Of a DNA stretch of 12,199 bases, positions 1 through 6,886 are shown in pieces. Below the pieces are notes generated by a model that saw nothing but the letters and a program-made list of their open reading frames with translations, did not search any database and was not told the origin of the DNA. Made by a program: the position numbers and the translations under genes. Each line of letters starts with the position of its first letter. Position 1 is the first letter of the stretch. This stretch comes from an uncultured Bacilli bacterium (GTDB lineage Bacteria > Bacillota_I > Bacilli_A > RF39 > UBA660): NCBI GenBank assembly GCA_934155005.1, contig CAKPGR010000024.1, forward strand, positions 1 to 12,199, read 5' to 3'.

Positions 1-833
1 CAGCAACAAAGATAACAGATAAAACATATTCTGTATCAGATTTAAAGACACTAGGAGTAACAGTAAAAGGAGACGAACCAAGTGAAGGGTCTGTAACAAT
101 AGAAAAGGGAAATGTAACTGACTATAGTTTAAAATTTAAAGATTATACAGTAACAAGAGAAAATGGAAAAGTTACAGTAAAAAAGAATGAAAGTAAAGAA
201 ACAGAAGAAGTAAAAGTATACGAAAATGGAACAGCTATATACTATAATCCAACAACAGGAGAAAAATGCACAGAAAGTGAATCTGATAGTAAAACAGGAA
301 CAAAGAGCGGATGTATGAAATGGTATACATTTAATGATGAAGAAGGCTCTTCATCCGTTAATTTAATACTAGATCATAATACGACAGCTGGTGTGGCATG
401 GAATTCAAGTGGTTCTAATAGTGAGATGAATGAGGCAGCTAAACAACTTATTAATGATACGAAAGACTGGAAAATTGCTACTAGATTAATTAGTATAGAA
501 GAGGTTGCTAGAATAACAGAAAAAAAGGATTTTGATAATTCATGGTTTTATTTTGATAGCAATAGTCAAACACAAATAGCTAATTCACCGGGATCGAGTA
601 AATATTCATGGCTTTATAATAATACTAGTGGCTGCTTAAATAATGGCTGTTCGATAGAAGATGAAAGCGTATATGATGGTCGTAATATATGGGGATATTG
701 GACAAGCTCACCAATAGATAATAACAAGGTATGGATTGTAGATAGATACGGTGGTATTAACACCCATTATGCTCATGATGCTTATAGTGGTATTCGACCA
801 GTTATTACAATATCTAAATCTATAATAAAATAA
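1..833 (+). CDS. Partial surface protein: pilin-like stem with DUF6273/lectin-like C-terminal domain (5' end missing)
   Basis: The reading frame is already open at base 3 and runs to TAA at 831-833, giving 276 visible residues; the true start lies upstream, and the ATG at 315 is internal. Visible residues 1-70 are a Thr/Lys/Val-rich beta-type stretch (YSVSDLKTLGV, VTDYSLKFKDYTV) like the outer domains of pilin-like proteins in uncultured gut Bacillota; that link is from memory. A motif NPTTGEKC and a second Cys before MKWYTFND open a second domain containing ILDHNTT, GYWTSSP and, near the end, YSGIRPVITI. The Trp-x-Ser-Pro plus G-[VIF]-R-P ending resembles DUF6273 and formylglycine-generating/C-type-lectin-like folds. 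Four Cys (two near the domain start, two in SGCLNNGC) could form disulfides outside the cell. Codon style changes near base 340: upstream codons end mostly in A, downstream ones often in T. Probably secreted or cell-wall exposed; ligand unknown. Confidence 0.7.
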   Translation, partial: ATKITDKTYSVSDLKTLGVTVKGDEPSEGSVTIEKGNVTDYSLKFKDYTVTRENGKVTVKKNESKETEEVKVYENGTAIYYNPTTGEKCTESESDSKTGTKSGCMKWYTFNDEEGSSSVNLILDHNTTAGVAWNSSGSNSEMNEAAKQLINDTKDWKIATRLISIEEVARITEKKDFDNSWFYFDSNSQTQIANSPGSSKYSWLYNNTSGCLNNGCSIEDESVYDGRNIWGYWTSSPIDNNKVWIVDRYGGINTHYAHDAYSGIRPVITISKSIIK

Positions 834-864
834 AAAATATTGACTTAATTTCAATATTTTTTTT
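834..864 (+). terminator. Intrinsic terminator of the surface-protein gene
   Basis: A ten-base perfect stem (AAAATATTGA at 834-843 with TCAATATTTT at 851-860, seven-base loop) runs straight into a T tract ending at 864, directly after the TAA stop. AT-only stems are usual in such a genome. Confidence 0.8.
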
Positions 865-916
865 GTAAATAATAAGGAAAAGTGAAAATAAAAATGTATA
901 TTAATATTAGAGAGAT

Positions 917-930
917 ACCATAAGGTATTA
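917..930 (+). other. Short hairpin before the microprotein
   Basis: ATACC, loop ATAA, GGTAT form a perfect five-base stem just upstream of the small hydrophobic frame. It may shape the 5' end of its transcript; no function is shown. Confidence 0.3.
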
Positions 931-953
931 CGGATTTTTCCCTATAAGAAGTA

Positions 954-1046
954 ATGGTGATGATATGTATGAGACAAGATAAAATAAATTTAACTTTAAT
1001 TATATATATTTTATTATTTATAATAATTATATTATTATCTAAATAA
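954..1046 (+). CDS. Possible hydrophobic microprotein (type I toxin-like), 25-30 residues
   Basis: A short frame has ATG codons at 954, 960 and 969 and stops at TAA 1044-1046. The ATG at 969 is preceded by GGTGAT (956-961) with a seven-base gap, the same kind of ribosome binding site used by the kinase and flippase genes here, so a 25-residue product starting MRQDKINLT is the best reading. Charged residues at the N-terminus are followed by about 15 Ile/Leu/Phe/Tyr residues, ending in Ser-Lys: one membrane helix. Size and layout recall type I toxin peptides of Bacillota, but I see no sequence match to a named family, and AT-rich DNA produces such frames by chance. It sits between a terminator and a long hairpin, with an eight-base complementary pair on its two sides (906-913 and 1055-1062). 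Confidence 0.3.
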   Translation: MVMICMRQDKINLTLIIYILLFIIIILLSK

Positions 1047-1103
1047 AAAAATAATCTCTAATGCCACAGGAGGGAGGTCGTTAGGAATTTTCAAAGCATA
1101 TAA

Positions 1104-1133
1104 GGAAATAACCTAATGCTCATTAGGTATTTC
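1104..1133 (+). other. Long hairpin between microprotein and kinase gene
   Basis: ACCTAATG (1111-1118) pairs with CATTAGGT (1121-1128), and after one bulged A (1110) the stem continues GAAAT (1105-1109) with ATTTC (1129-1133), about 13 pairs in all. The bases after it are T-rich but broken up by A and C, so it could be a weak terminator for the small transcript or a structural element; it is symmetrical enough to act on either strand. Confidence 0.5.
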
Positions 1134-1151
1134 TCTAAATTTATTTTATTT

Positions 1152-1199
1152 TTCGACAAATTTTGACAATCATATTTTGTATAATTATGTCGAGGTGAT
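1152..1199 (+). promoter_or_regulatory. Kinase promoter region with a perfect Spo0A-box match
   Basis: TTCGACAAA at 1152-1160 is, on the minus strand, TTTGTCGAA, matching the 0A-box core TGTCGAA and its usual flank. TTTTGACAA (1161-1169) and TGTCGAG (1188-1194) are one-mismatch versions of the core, the last overlapping the ribosome binding site GAGGTGAT (1192-1199). A TATAAT lies at 1180-1185, but the TTGACA at 1163-1168 is only 11 bases from it, too close for a standard sigma-A pair. That spacing suggests either an activator-dependent promoter or that TTGACA is part of the regulator site. Confidence 0.45.
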
Positions 1200-1202
1200 T
1201 AA

Positions 1203-2429
1203 ATGAATTTATTTAATAATATTCTAATTGATTTTGTGTTAGTTGTTTTTCCACTACTTATTTATACTGTTTACTCTATGTGTAGTATTACATTAGATAA
1301 GAAAAAAAATGATTTATATTTTGATTTTGCTTTATTTAGTGCATATTATTTGATATTAAAATTTGGTGTGTTAGATTTTGGTAGCCTTTATACTTTATTT
1401 TTAGATATACCACTTATGTTTGCTTACATAAAAGATAAAAAAATAAGTATCCTAATTTTGTCAATTTTAAATATAATTAATTATTATAGAATTTTGGATA
1501 TAAATATATTATATATAGTTTTAGAATATTTGGGCTATTATATTGTTTATATAATTAATAATAAAATTAAATTAAAACAATCTTATTTTATATTATATTT
1601 AGTAATATTAAAATCAATTGCTTTCTTGATATTTACTAATTTAAGTGATAATTATATATTTAATTTTACTAATTATTTAGCGATTATTACTCTTAATTTT
1701 ATATTAATTAATATTATAACAATTTTGTATGATAAAATAGAAAATATAATAGATTTGCATAATAATTTATACAACATAAAAGAAGAAGAAACTTTAAGAA
1801 AATCTATTTTTAATATAACTCATGAAATTAAAAATCCAATAGCTGTATGTAAAGGTTATTTAGATATGTTTGATATTAATGATTTAGATAAAAGTGTAAA
1901 ATATATTCCTATTTTAAAAAGTGAAATAGATAGATTATTAAAATTATTAGAGGACTTTTTATCAATAACTAAGGTTAAGATAGAAAAAGAAGAAATGGAT
2001 TTAAATATGTTACTTGAAGATACTATAAAATGTTTGAAACCTATAATAAATAATAAGAATATAGAATTTATATCTAATATAACAGATGATGAAATATATA
2101 TAAAAGCTGACTATAATAGATTAAAACAGACTTTAGTTAATATTATAAAAAATAGTAAAGAAGCTATAAAAGGTAAAGGGTACATAAAATTATATACAGA
2201 TATTGATAATAAAAATATTAAAATTTATATTGAAGATTCAGGAATTGGAATGAGTGATGAAGAATTAAAAAAAATAAAGCAAGCTTTTTTTACAACAAAA
2301 AAAACGGGGACAGGTTTGGGAGTATATCTTGCTAATGAGATTATATCTTTACATTCTGGTAAAATTGATTATTATTCTAAGAAAAATGAAGGTACAAAAG
2401 TTGTTATTACATTACCTTTTATGAACTGA
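1203..2429 (+). CDS. Membrane sensor histidine kinase, KinB-like (orphan)
   Basis: The 408-residue product has an N-terminal membrane part (about residues 5-175, roughly six helices, no extracellular sensor domain) and a cytoplasmic kinase core. The H-box is FNITHEIKNP with the phosphorylated His at 207; the N-box region is LVNIIKNSKEAI (311-322), G1 is DSGIGMS (345-351), the F region FFTTK (362-366) and G2 GTGLGVYLANE (369-379). Length and layout match the six-helix sporulation kinase KinB of B. subtilis (428 residues) more than a PAS- or HAMP-type sensor. It autophosphorylates from ATP and passes the phosphate to a partner Asp, Spo0F or Spo0A if the sporulation reading is right. No response regulator lies beside it, as is usual for phosphorelay kinases. 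The start follows GAGGTGAT with good spacing. Substrate and signal are inferred, not shown; another orphan kinase role is possible. Confidence 0.85.
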   Translation: MNLFNNILIDFVLVVFPLLIYTVYSMCSITLDKKKNDLYFDFALFSAYYLILKFGVLDFGSLYTLFLDIPLMFAYIKDKKISILILSILNIINYYRILDINILYIVLEYLGYYIVYIINNKIKLKQSYFILYLVILKSIAFLIFTNLSDNYIFNFTNYLAIITLNFILINIITILYDKIENIIDLHNNLYNIKEEETLRKSIFNITHEIKNPIAVCKGYLDMFDINDLDKSVKYIPILKSEIDRLLKLLEDFLSITKVKIEKEEMDLNMLLEDTIKCLKPIINNKNIEFISNITDDEIYIKADYNRLKQTLVNIIKNSKEAIKGKGYIKLYTDIDNKNIKIYIEDSGIGMSDEELKKIKQAFFTTKKTGTGLGVYLANEIISLHSGKIDYYSKKNEGTKVVITLPFMN

Positions 2430-2445
2430 CCTTTAAATAATTTAT

Positions 2446-2475
2446 AAACTCAATAATAGTTTTTGAGTTTTTTTT
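2446..2475. terminator. Terminator between the convergent kinase and flippase genes
   Basis: AAACTCAA (2446-2453) pairs with TTGAGTTT (2463-2470), nine-base loop, followed by T on the plus strand through 2475. It lies 17 bases after the kinase stop and abuts the minus-strand flippase stop, so it may serve both genes, although the T tract is good only in the plus direction. Confidence 0.7.
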
Positions 2476-3766
2476 ATTTTAAAAATCTTTTTACATACTT
2501 CATTTGATTAAATGTTACAATCAAGATATTTATTGATGTAGCGATTATTAAACCCCAAATTCCTATTTTCATTAAAGATAAAAAGAATAAAGATAGAGTT
2601 CTAAAAATCATTCCTAAAATGGTTCCGTACATTGCTTCTTTTGCTTTACCCATGGCTTGTAAGGCACCAGTTAAAGGAGCTTGAATATAGTGAAAAAGAC
2701 AAATAGGTGCTAGAAATTTAATATAAGAAATTCCTTCATTAGTGTTATAAATTAACTTTAAAGGTATTTCTGGAATAAACATAAAAATTAAAGTAGATGG
2801 GATGCCAATTAAAAGAGAATAGAATATTGCTTGTTCTATTTTTCTTTTTGTAGCTTTATAATTTTTATTTGAATAAGCTTTACTTATAAATGGGATTAAA
2901 GCTTGTGATATAGCCATTGTAAAGAATGATGGAAGTAGTATTAAAGGCATAACATAACCATTTAAAATACCATATTCGTTAATAATAAAACTATTAGAAT
3001 ATCCACACAAAGTTAAGGCATATGTTAAAATAATTGGCTCAAAAAAATAACCAATATTTCCAATTAGTCTACTTCCAGTTGTTGGCAGACTTAAACTTAA
3101 AATTATTTTAATATAATCTTTTTTAGGTTTAAAATCATCTTTACTAATTTTAATTTTTTTAGGAAGACAAAATAAAAAAATAATTATAGATGATAATTCA
3201 CTAAAAATAGAAATTAAGATAGTAAAACAAACAGCATATTCTATTCCTTTTTTTAAAAAATATGGAACAAATAAAACAATTAAAATAAGTCTTATAATAT
3301 CTTCTAAAATATTAGAAATAATATGAGGTAACATTCTTTCTTTTCCAAAAAAGTAACCTCTTAAAATAGAAGAAATAGATACAAAAGGCAAGACAAATCC
3401 AATTGCTATAATACCTAGATAAGTTCTAGATTCTTTTAATAAATTAATAGATAAATATTTACCAAAAAAGATTAAAAAAATGATAATAACCAAATTTATT
3501 AAAAGTGAGATGGGAATAATTCCTAAAACTAGACTTTTATTATTAAATTTTTCCTCGGCAACTAATTTAGAAATAGTAGCAGGAAATCCTAAACTAGCTA
3601 TTGAAACAAGTAGTCCAAAAGTAGGCATTATTAACATATAAATGCCAATTCCTTCAGTCTTTAAATATCTAGTCATAACAATTTTTATAAGCATACCTAG
3701 TATTTTTGTAATAAATCCGCCTATAATTAAAAGAATAGTCATTTTTAAAAACTTATTTTTCTTCAT
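2474..3766 (-). CDS. SpoVB/MurJ-type lipid flippase (MOP superfamily polysaccharide transporter)
   Basis: The 430-residue, very hydrophobic protein has about 12 membrane helices. The N-terminal block contains ILGMLIKIVMTRYLKTEGIG, then YMLIMPTFGL and GFPATISKLVAE, the typical opening of SpoVB and related Lipid II or polysaccharide-repeat flippases of the MOP superfamily. A later block, PSFFTMAISQALIPFISKAY, is also usual for the family. Such proteins move undecaprenyl-linked cell-wall precursors across the membrane; SpoVB does so for the spore cortex. B. subtilis SpoVB is about 520 residues with 14 helices, so this one appears to lack the last pair. In Bacillus spoVB sits next to comN and secDF, and the same neighbours here support the SpoVB identity, although spoVB is transcribed divergently. 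The start follows AAGGTGAT. The exact substrate (Lipid II or another polymer) cannot be told from sequence. Confidence 0.85.
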   Translation of the reverse strand: MKKNKFLKMTILLIIGGFITKILGMLIKIVMTRYLKTEGIGIYMLIMPTFGLLVSIASLGFPATISKLVAEEKFNNKSLVLGIIPISLLINLVIIIFLIFFGKYLSINLLKESRTYLGIIAIGFVLPFVSISSILRGYFFGKERMLPHIISNILEDIIRLILIVLFVPYFLKKGIEYAVCFTILISIFSELSSIIIFLFCLPKKIKISKDDFKPKKDYIKIILSLSLPTTGSRLIGNIGYFFEPIILTYALTLCGYSNSFIINEYGILNGYVMPLILLPSFFTMAISQALIPFISKAYSNKNYKATKRKIEQAIFYSLLIGIPSTLIFMFIPEIPLKLIYNTNEGISYIKFLAPICLFHYIQAPLTGALQAMGKAKEAMYGTILGMIFRTLSLFFLSLMKIGIWGLIIATSINILIVTFNQMKYVKRFLK

Positions 3767-3779
3767 AAAATCACCTTAA

Positions 3780-3797
3780 AAACTTTAAAAAAAGTTT
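3780..3797. repeat. Inverted repeat in the divergent intergenic region
   Basis: AAACTTT, four A, AAAGTTT form a perfect seven-base palindrome at the -35 position of the operon promoter and 14 bases before the flippase start. It could be an operator or a 5' hairpin of the flippase message; chance is possible in such AT-rich DNA. Confidence 0.3.
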
Positions 3798-3812
3798 AAT
3801 TTACTATATAAT
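3784..3812 (+). promoter_or_regulatory. Promoter of the comN-secDF-rel-dtd operon
   Basis: TTTAAA (3784-3789), a 17-base spacer and a perfect TATAAT (3807-3812) predict a start near 3819, leaving a leader of about 37 bases with the strong site TAGGAGGT before the ATG at 3856. It is the only clear promoter before the seven-gene run that ends at 10984. Confidence 0.6.
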
Positions 3813-3855
3813 ATATATATGCTGATAATTATTATTTTATTATTAGGAGGTAACT

Positions 3856-4128
3856 ATGGATTTAGAATTCAATTCCTTAGAAGAGTTATATAATAGAATT
3901 AAACCTGCTCTTACGACAAAAAAAGAAGAGATGAAGAGAAATGGCTATGTATACGTAAAAGAAGAAGATATATGGAATTACTTGAAAGAAATTAAATGGA
4001 TTAATTCAAAAAATTTATCACTTTATCAAATGACTAGTGATATTTTAGATACAGATGATTTAATAATAGATGAATATTTAAGACGCAAATTAAATTTAAA
4101 AAATCGAAAAGTTTATTTTGATGATTAG
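3856..4128 (+). CDS. comN: ComN-like post-transcriptional regulator
   Basis: The 90-residue acidic soluble protein contains LYNRIKPALTTKKEEMKRNGY, then GYVYVKEEDIW (30-40), LKEIKW and LYQMTSDILDTDD, the pattern I recall for the small Bacillota family of post-transcriptional regulators founded by B. subtilis ComN (98 residues). In Bacillus, ComN raises competence comE expression after transcription and is placed at division sites through DivIVA. Here the main support beyond the sequence pattern is position: directly before secDF and beside the spoVB-like gene, as in B. subtilis. Eleven bases separate its TAG from the secDF start. No competence gene is in the window, so its target is unknown. 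The start has an excellent site (AGGAGGTAACTATG). Confidence 0.75.
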   Translation: MDLEFNSLEELYNRIKPALTTKKEEMKRNGYVYVKEEDIWNYLKEIKWINSKNLSLYQMTSDILDTDDLIIDEYLRRKLNLKNRKVYFDD

Positions 4129-4139
4129 GAGATGATTAT

Positions 4140-6362
4140 ATGAGAAAAGATAAGAAAGGATTAATTAAAAGTTTTTTATTTGTAATTTTTTTAATTGCTA
4201 TTACACTTTTACTAGTTCCAAGCATTCTTAAAAATTTAAAATTTGGATTAGATTTACAAGGTGGATTTGAAGTTTTATATGATGTAGAAAGTGTTGATGG
4301 AAGTAAAATCACTGATAGTATGATGACTAATACATATAAATCACTATTAAAAAGAATAGATATATTAGGTGTTAGTGAACCTGTTATTACAATTGAAGGT
4401 GATAATAAAATCCGTGTTCAACTTGCTGGTATAACAGATCAAGATGAAGCAAGAAAAATTTTAAGTAGTGCAGCAACACTTACTTTTAGAGATACTAATG
4501 ATAATTTACTTATGACAAGCAGCGTCTTAAGTGGTGGAGGAGCAAGTGTAAGCCAAGATTCTAAGGGGAGACCAGCTGTTTCATTATCAGTAAAAAATAA
4601 GGATAAGTTCTATCAAGTTACTAAAAAAATTAGTCAAAAGAAAGAAAATACAATTGTTATTTGGCTTGATTATGAAGATGGTGTAGATAGCTATTCAAAA
4701 GAAAAGAATAATTGTGGTAATAAGGATTCTAGATGTTTATCTGCTGCTACTGTATCAGAAGGATTTGCAAGTGATGTTATAATCCAAGGTAATTTTACAG
4801 AAGAAGAGGTTAGTAATTTAGTTGACTTAATAAATTCAGGAAGTTTACCAACTAAACTTACAGAAATATCTTCTAAGACTGTTGCAGCGTCATTTGGATC
4901 AGAATCATTAAATAAAACATTCATAGCTGGTATTATTGGAGTTGTAGCTGTTATGGCAACAATGATTATACTATATCATTTTGCTGGATTTATCTCATCA
5001 GTAGGTTTACTTGTTTATACAGTTTTAACATTTGCTATATTTTGGTTAATAGGTGGTGTTTTAACTTTACCAGGTATAGCCGCTATGATTCTTGGTGTAG
5101 GTATGGCAGTTGATGCGAATGTTATTAATTTTGAAAGAATTAAAGATGAAATGCTAAATGGCTCATCATTTACATCAGCATTTAAAAAAGGTAATAAAAA
5201 TTCAATTATAACAATTATTGATGCTAACTTAACAACATTTATCGTTGCTATAATATTATTTATTTTTGGTGAAAGCACAGTTAAAGGTTTTGCTACTATG
5301 CTTATGATAAGTGTGTTTGTAACAATGCTAATAATCGTTTTCTTTACAAGATTTTTACTTAAAATGTTTGTAAATACAGGATATTTTGATGATAAAGCTA
5401 ATTTATTTATTGGTAAAGTAAGAGAAAATAAACATAAAATTAATTTTGTTAAAGTAAGTAAAAAACTATTAATAGGAACAGTATTAATAGCTATTATTGG
5501 TGTTATATCTCTTTCTACAAATAAGTTAAACTTAGGAGTTGATTTTAAAGGTGGTACATCAATTAATATTAAAAGTGAAGATAAAATAAATATTGAAGAT
5601 GTAGAAAAAACATTAACTAAATTAGGGTATGAAATAAATACAAAAGAGACTATTAACGATAATAATGTTTATATAAAAATAACTGATCCATTAGAACAAG
5701 ATGAAATTCTAAAACTTCAAGATACAATTGATAAAGATTATAATGCAAGTTCAGATATAGGAGTTGTATCAACTGAGGTAAAAAAAGAGTTGATTAAAAA
5801 TGCTATTTTCTCAATTGTTTTATCAGCTATTGCAATTGTTATTTATACATCACTTAGATTTAAATTTAATTATGGTGTAAGTGCAATAATAGCTTTATTA
5901 CATGATGTAGCTATAATATTTATCTTCTTTAGTTTATTTAAATTAGAAGTTCAAACAATTTTTATAGCAGCTCTTCTATCAATTATTGGATATTCAATAA
6001 ATGACACAATTGTTATTTTTGACAGAATAAGAGAAGAAAAAGAAAAAGCTAATATTAAAACAAAAGAAGAATTAGAAACTTTATTTAATGATAGTTTAAA
6101 TCAAGTTGTAAAAAGAAGCGTTATTACAAGTTTAACAACTATTTTAGCGGTATTAAGTTTAATCTTATTTGGATCAAAAGAAATATTTAACTTTAATATT
6201 GCTCTATTTGTTGGATTACTTGCTGGAACATATTCATCAATCTTTATAGCAGGACAATTATGGTTCTATATGGAAAAGAAAGACATTGGTAAACCTAAAA
6301 AGAAGAAATGGTATGAAGAGGATGAAAAAGAAGAAAAGAAAATAAAGGGAATTAATGCATAG
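4140..6362 (+). CDS. secDF: SecDF protein-export membrane protein (natural SecD-SecF fusion)
   Basis: The 740-residue protein joins SecD and SecF in one chain, as in B. subtilis (737 residues). The SecD half has a first helix at about 10-30, the signature FGLDLQGG (35-42), a large external domain (about 45-250), then five helices with GVGMAVDANVINFERIKDE (319-337), whose Asp325 is in the proton-path position. The SecF half starts with a helix at about 443-460, LGVDFKGGTS (465-474), an external domain to about 545, and five helices with IGYSINDTIVIFDRIREE (616-633). It is an RND-type, proton-driven partner of SecYEG that helps pull secreted proteins out on the outer side. The C-terminus is a charged cytoplasmic tail rich in Lys and Glu. 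The start follows AGGAG with good spacing. Secreted surface proteins at both ends of the window are likely clients of this machine. Confidence 0.97.
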   Translation: MRKDKKGLIKSFLFVIFLIAITLLLVPSILKNLKFGLDLQGGFEVLYDVESVDGSKITDSMMTNTYKSLLKRIDILGVSEPVITIEGDNKIRVQLAGITDQDEARKILSSAATLTFRDTNDNLLMTSSVLSGGGASVSQDSKGRPAVSLSVKNKDKFYQVTKKISQKKENTIVIWLDYEDGVDSYSKEKNNCGNKDSRCLSAATVSEGFASDVIIQGNFTEEEVSNLVDLINSGSLPTKLTEISSKTVAASFGSESLNKTFIAGIIGVVAVMATMIILYHFAGFISSVGLLVYTVLTFAIFWLIGGVLTLPGIAAMILGVGMAVDANVINFERIKDEMLNGSSFTSAFKKGNKNSIITIIDANLTTFIVAIILFIFGESTVKGFATMLMISVFVTMLIIVFFTRFLLKMFVNTGYFDDKANLFIGKVRENKHKINFVKVSKKLLIGTVLIAIIGVISLSTNKLNLGVDFKGGTSINIKSEDKINIEDVEKTLTKLGYEINTKETINDNNVYIKITDPLEQDEILKLQDTIDKDYNASSDIGVVSTEVKKELIKNAIFSIVLSAIAIVIYTSLRFKFNYGVSAIIALLHDVAIIFIFFSLFKLEVQTIFIAALLSIIGYSINDTIVIFDRIREEKEKANIKTKEELETLFNDSLNQVVKRSVITSLTTILAVLSLILFGSKEIFNFNIALFVGLLAGTYSSIFIAGQLWFYMEKKDIGKPKKKKWYEEDEKEEKKIKGINA

Positions 6363-6373
6363 GAGATGGTTTT

Positions 6374-6877
6374 ATGCTTATAACAGATAAAAATAATCGT
6401 GGGTATGTTTATGTAACCCTTGAAGATATTTTAAGTGGCATAGAAAATATAGATGATGAAAAAATAAAACAAGAATTGATGATATTATTTAAGAGTGAAA
6501 CTGAAAATGATACTGTAAGAATATCGAAAAGATCAAATGTGTATAAAGCTCTAAGTAAATGTATTATAAATGGTGATGAATATATTGATGCTGATATGTT
6601 ATCTAGAGCTTTAACCCGTTCTATATACGAATTTAATCATGAAATGCAAGATAAATTAAAAAAATATTTTAGAATGTATATGAATAATATAGAAAATGAA
6701 AAGAGTAATGAGCTTTTAGTTCATAAAATATTGTGTGATGAAAAAGTAATAGATTATATGAGAGAATTTGATTCTTTCCAAGATTATGAAAAGTATCTTA
6801 TCAATAAGAGATTAAATAAGAAAAGTGTTAAAGAACTTCCAAAAGAAAAAGGAAGAAGTTATGTAATTATAGATTAG
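6374..6877 (+). CDS. Unknown 167-residue soluble protein between secDF and rel
   Basis: I do not recognise this protein. It is charged, has no membrane helix or signal peptide and is predicted mostly helical. Near the N-terminus GYVYVTLEDI (10-19) repeats the ComN-like pattern G-Y-V-Y-V-x-x-E-D-I seen two genes upstream; the rest does not obviously match. A long stretch with NHEMQDKLKKYFRMYMNNIENE may form a coiled coil, and the C-terminus is basic and ends YVIID. It has a good ribosome binding site (TAGGAGATGGTTTT), starts 11 bases after secDF and ends 9 bases before rel. In Bacillus this position holds recJ and apt among others; neither is present. Its place in the operon suggests a link with secretion or the stringent response, but that is context only. 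Confidence 0.8.
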   Translation: MLITDKNNRGYVYVTLEDILSGIENIDDEKIKQELMILFKSETENDTVRISKRSNVYKALSKCIINGDEYIDADMLSRALTRSIYEFNHEMQDKLKKYFRMYMNNIENEKSNELLVHKILCDEKVIDYMREFDSFQDYEKYLINKRLNKKSVKELPKEKGRSYVIID

Positions 6878-6886
6878 AGTGATATT

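Noticed and set aside
894..920. Eight-codon frame starting ATG at 894
   Set aside because: Too short, with no good ribosome binding site and no conserved partner; likely chance.
4691..5278. Two minus-strand open frames inside secDF
   Set aside because: Both are antisense to highly conserved secDF motifs and have no recognisable product; they are shadows of the real gene.
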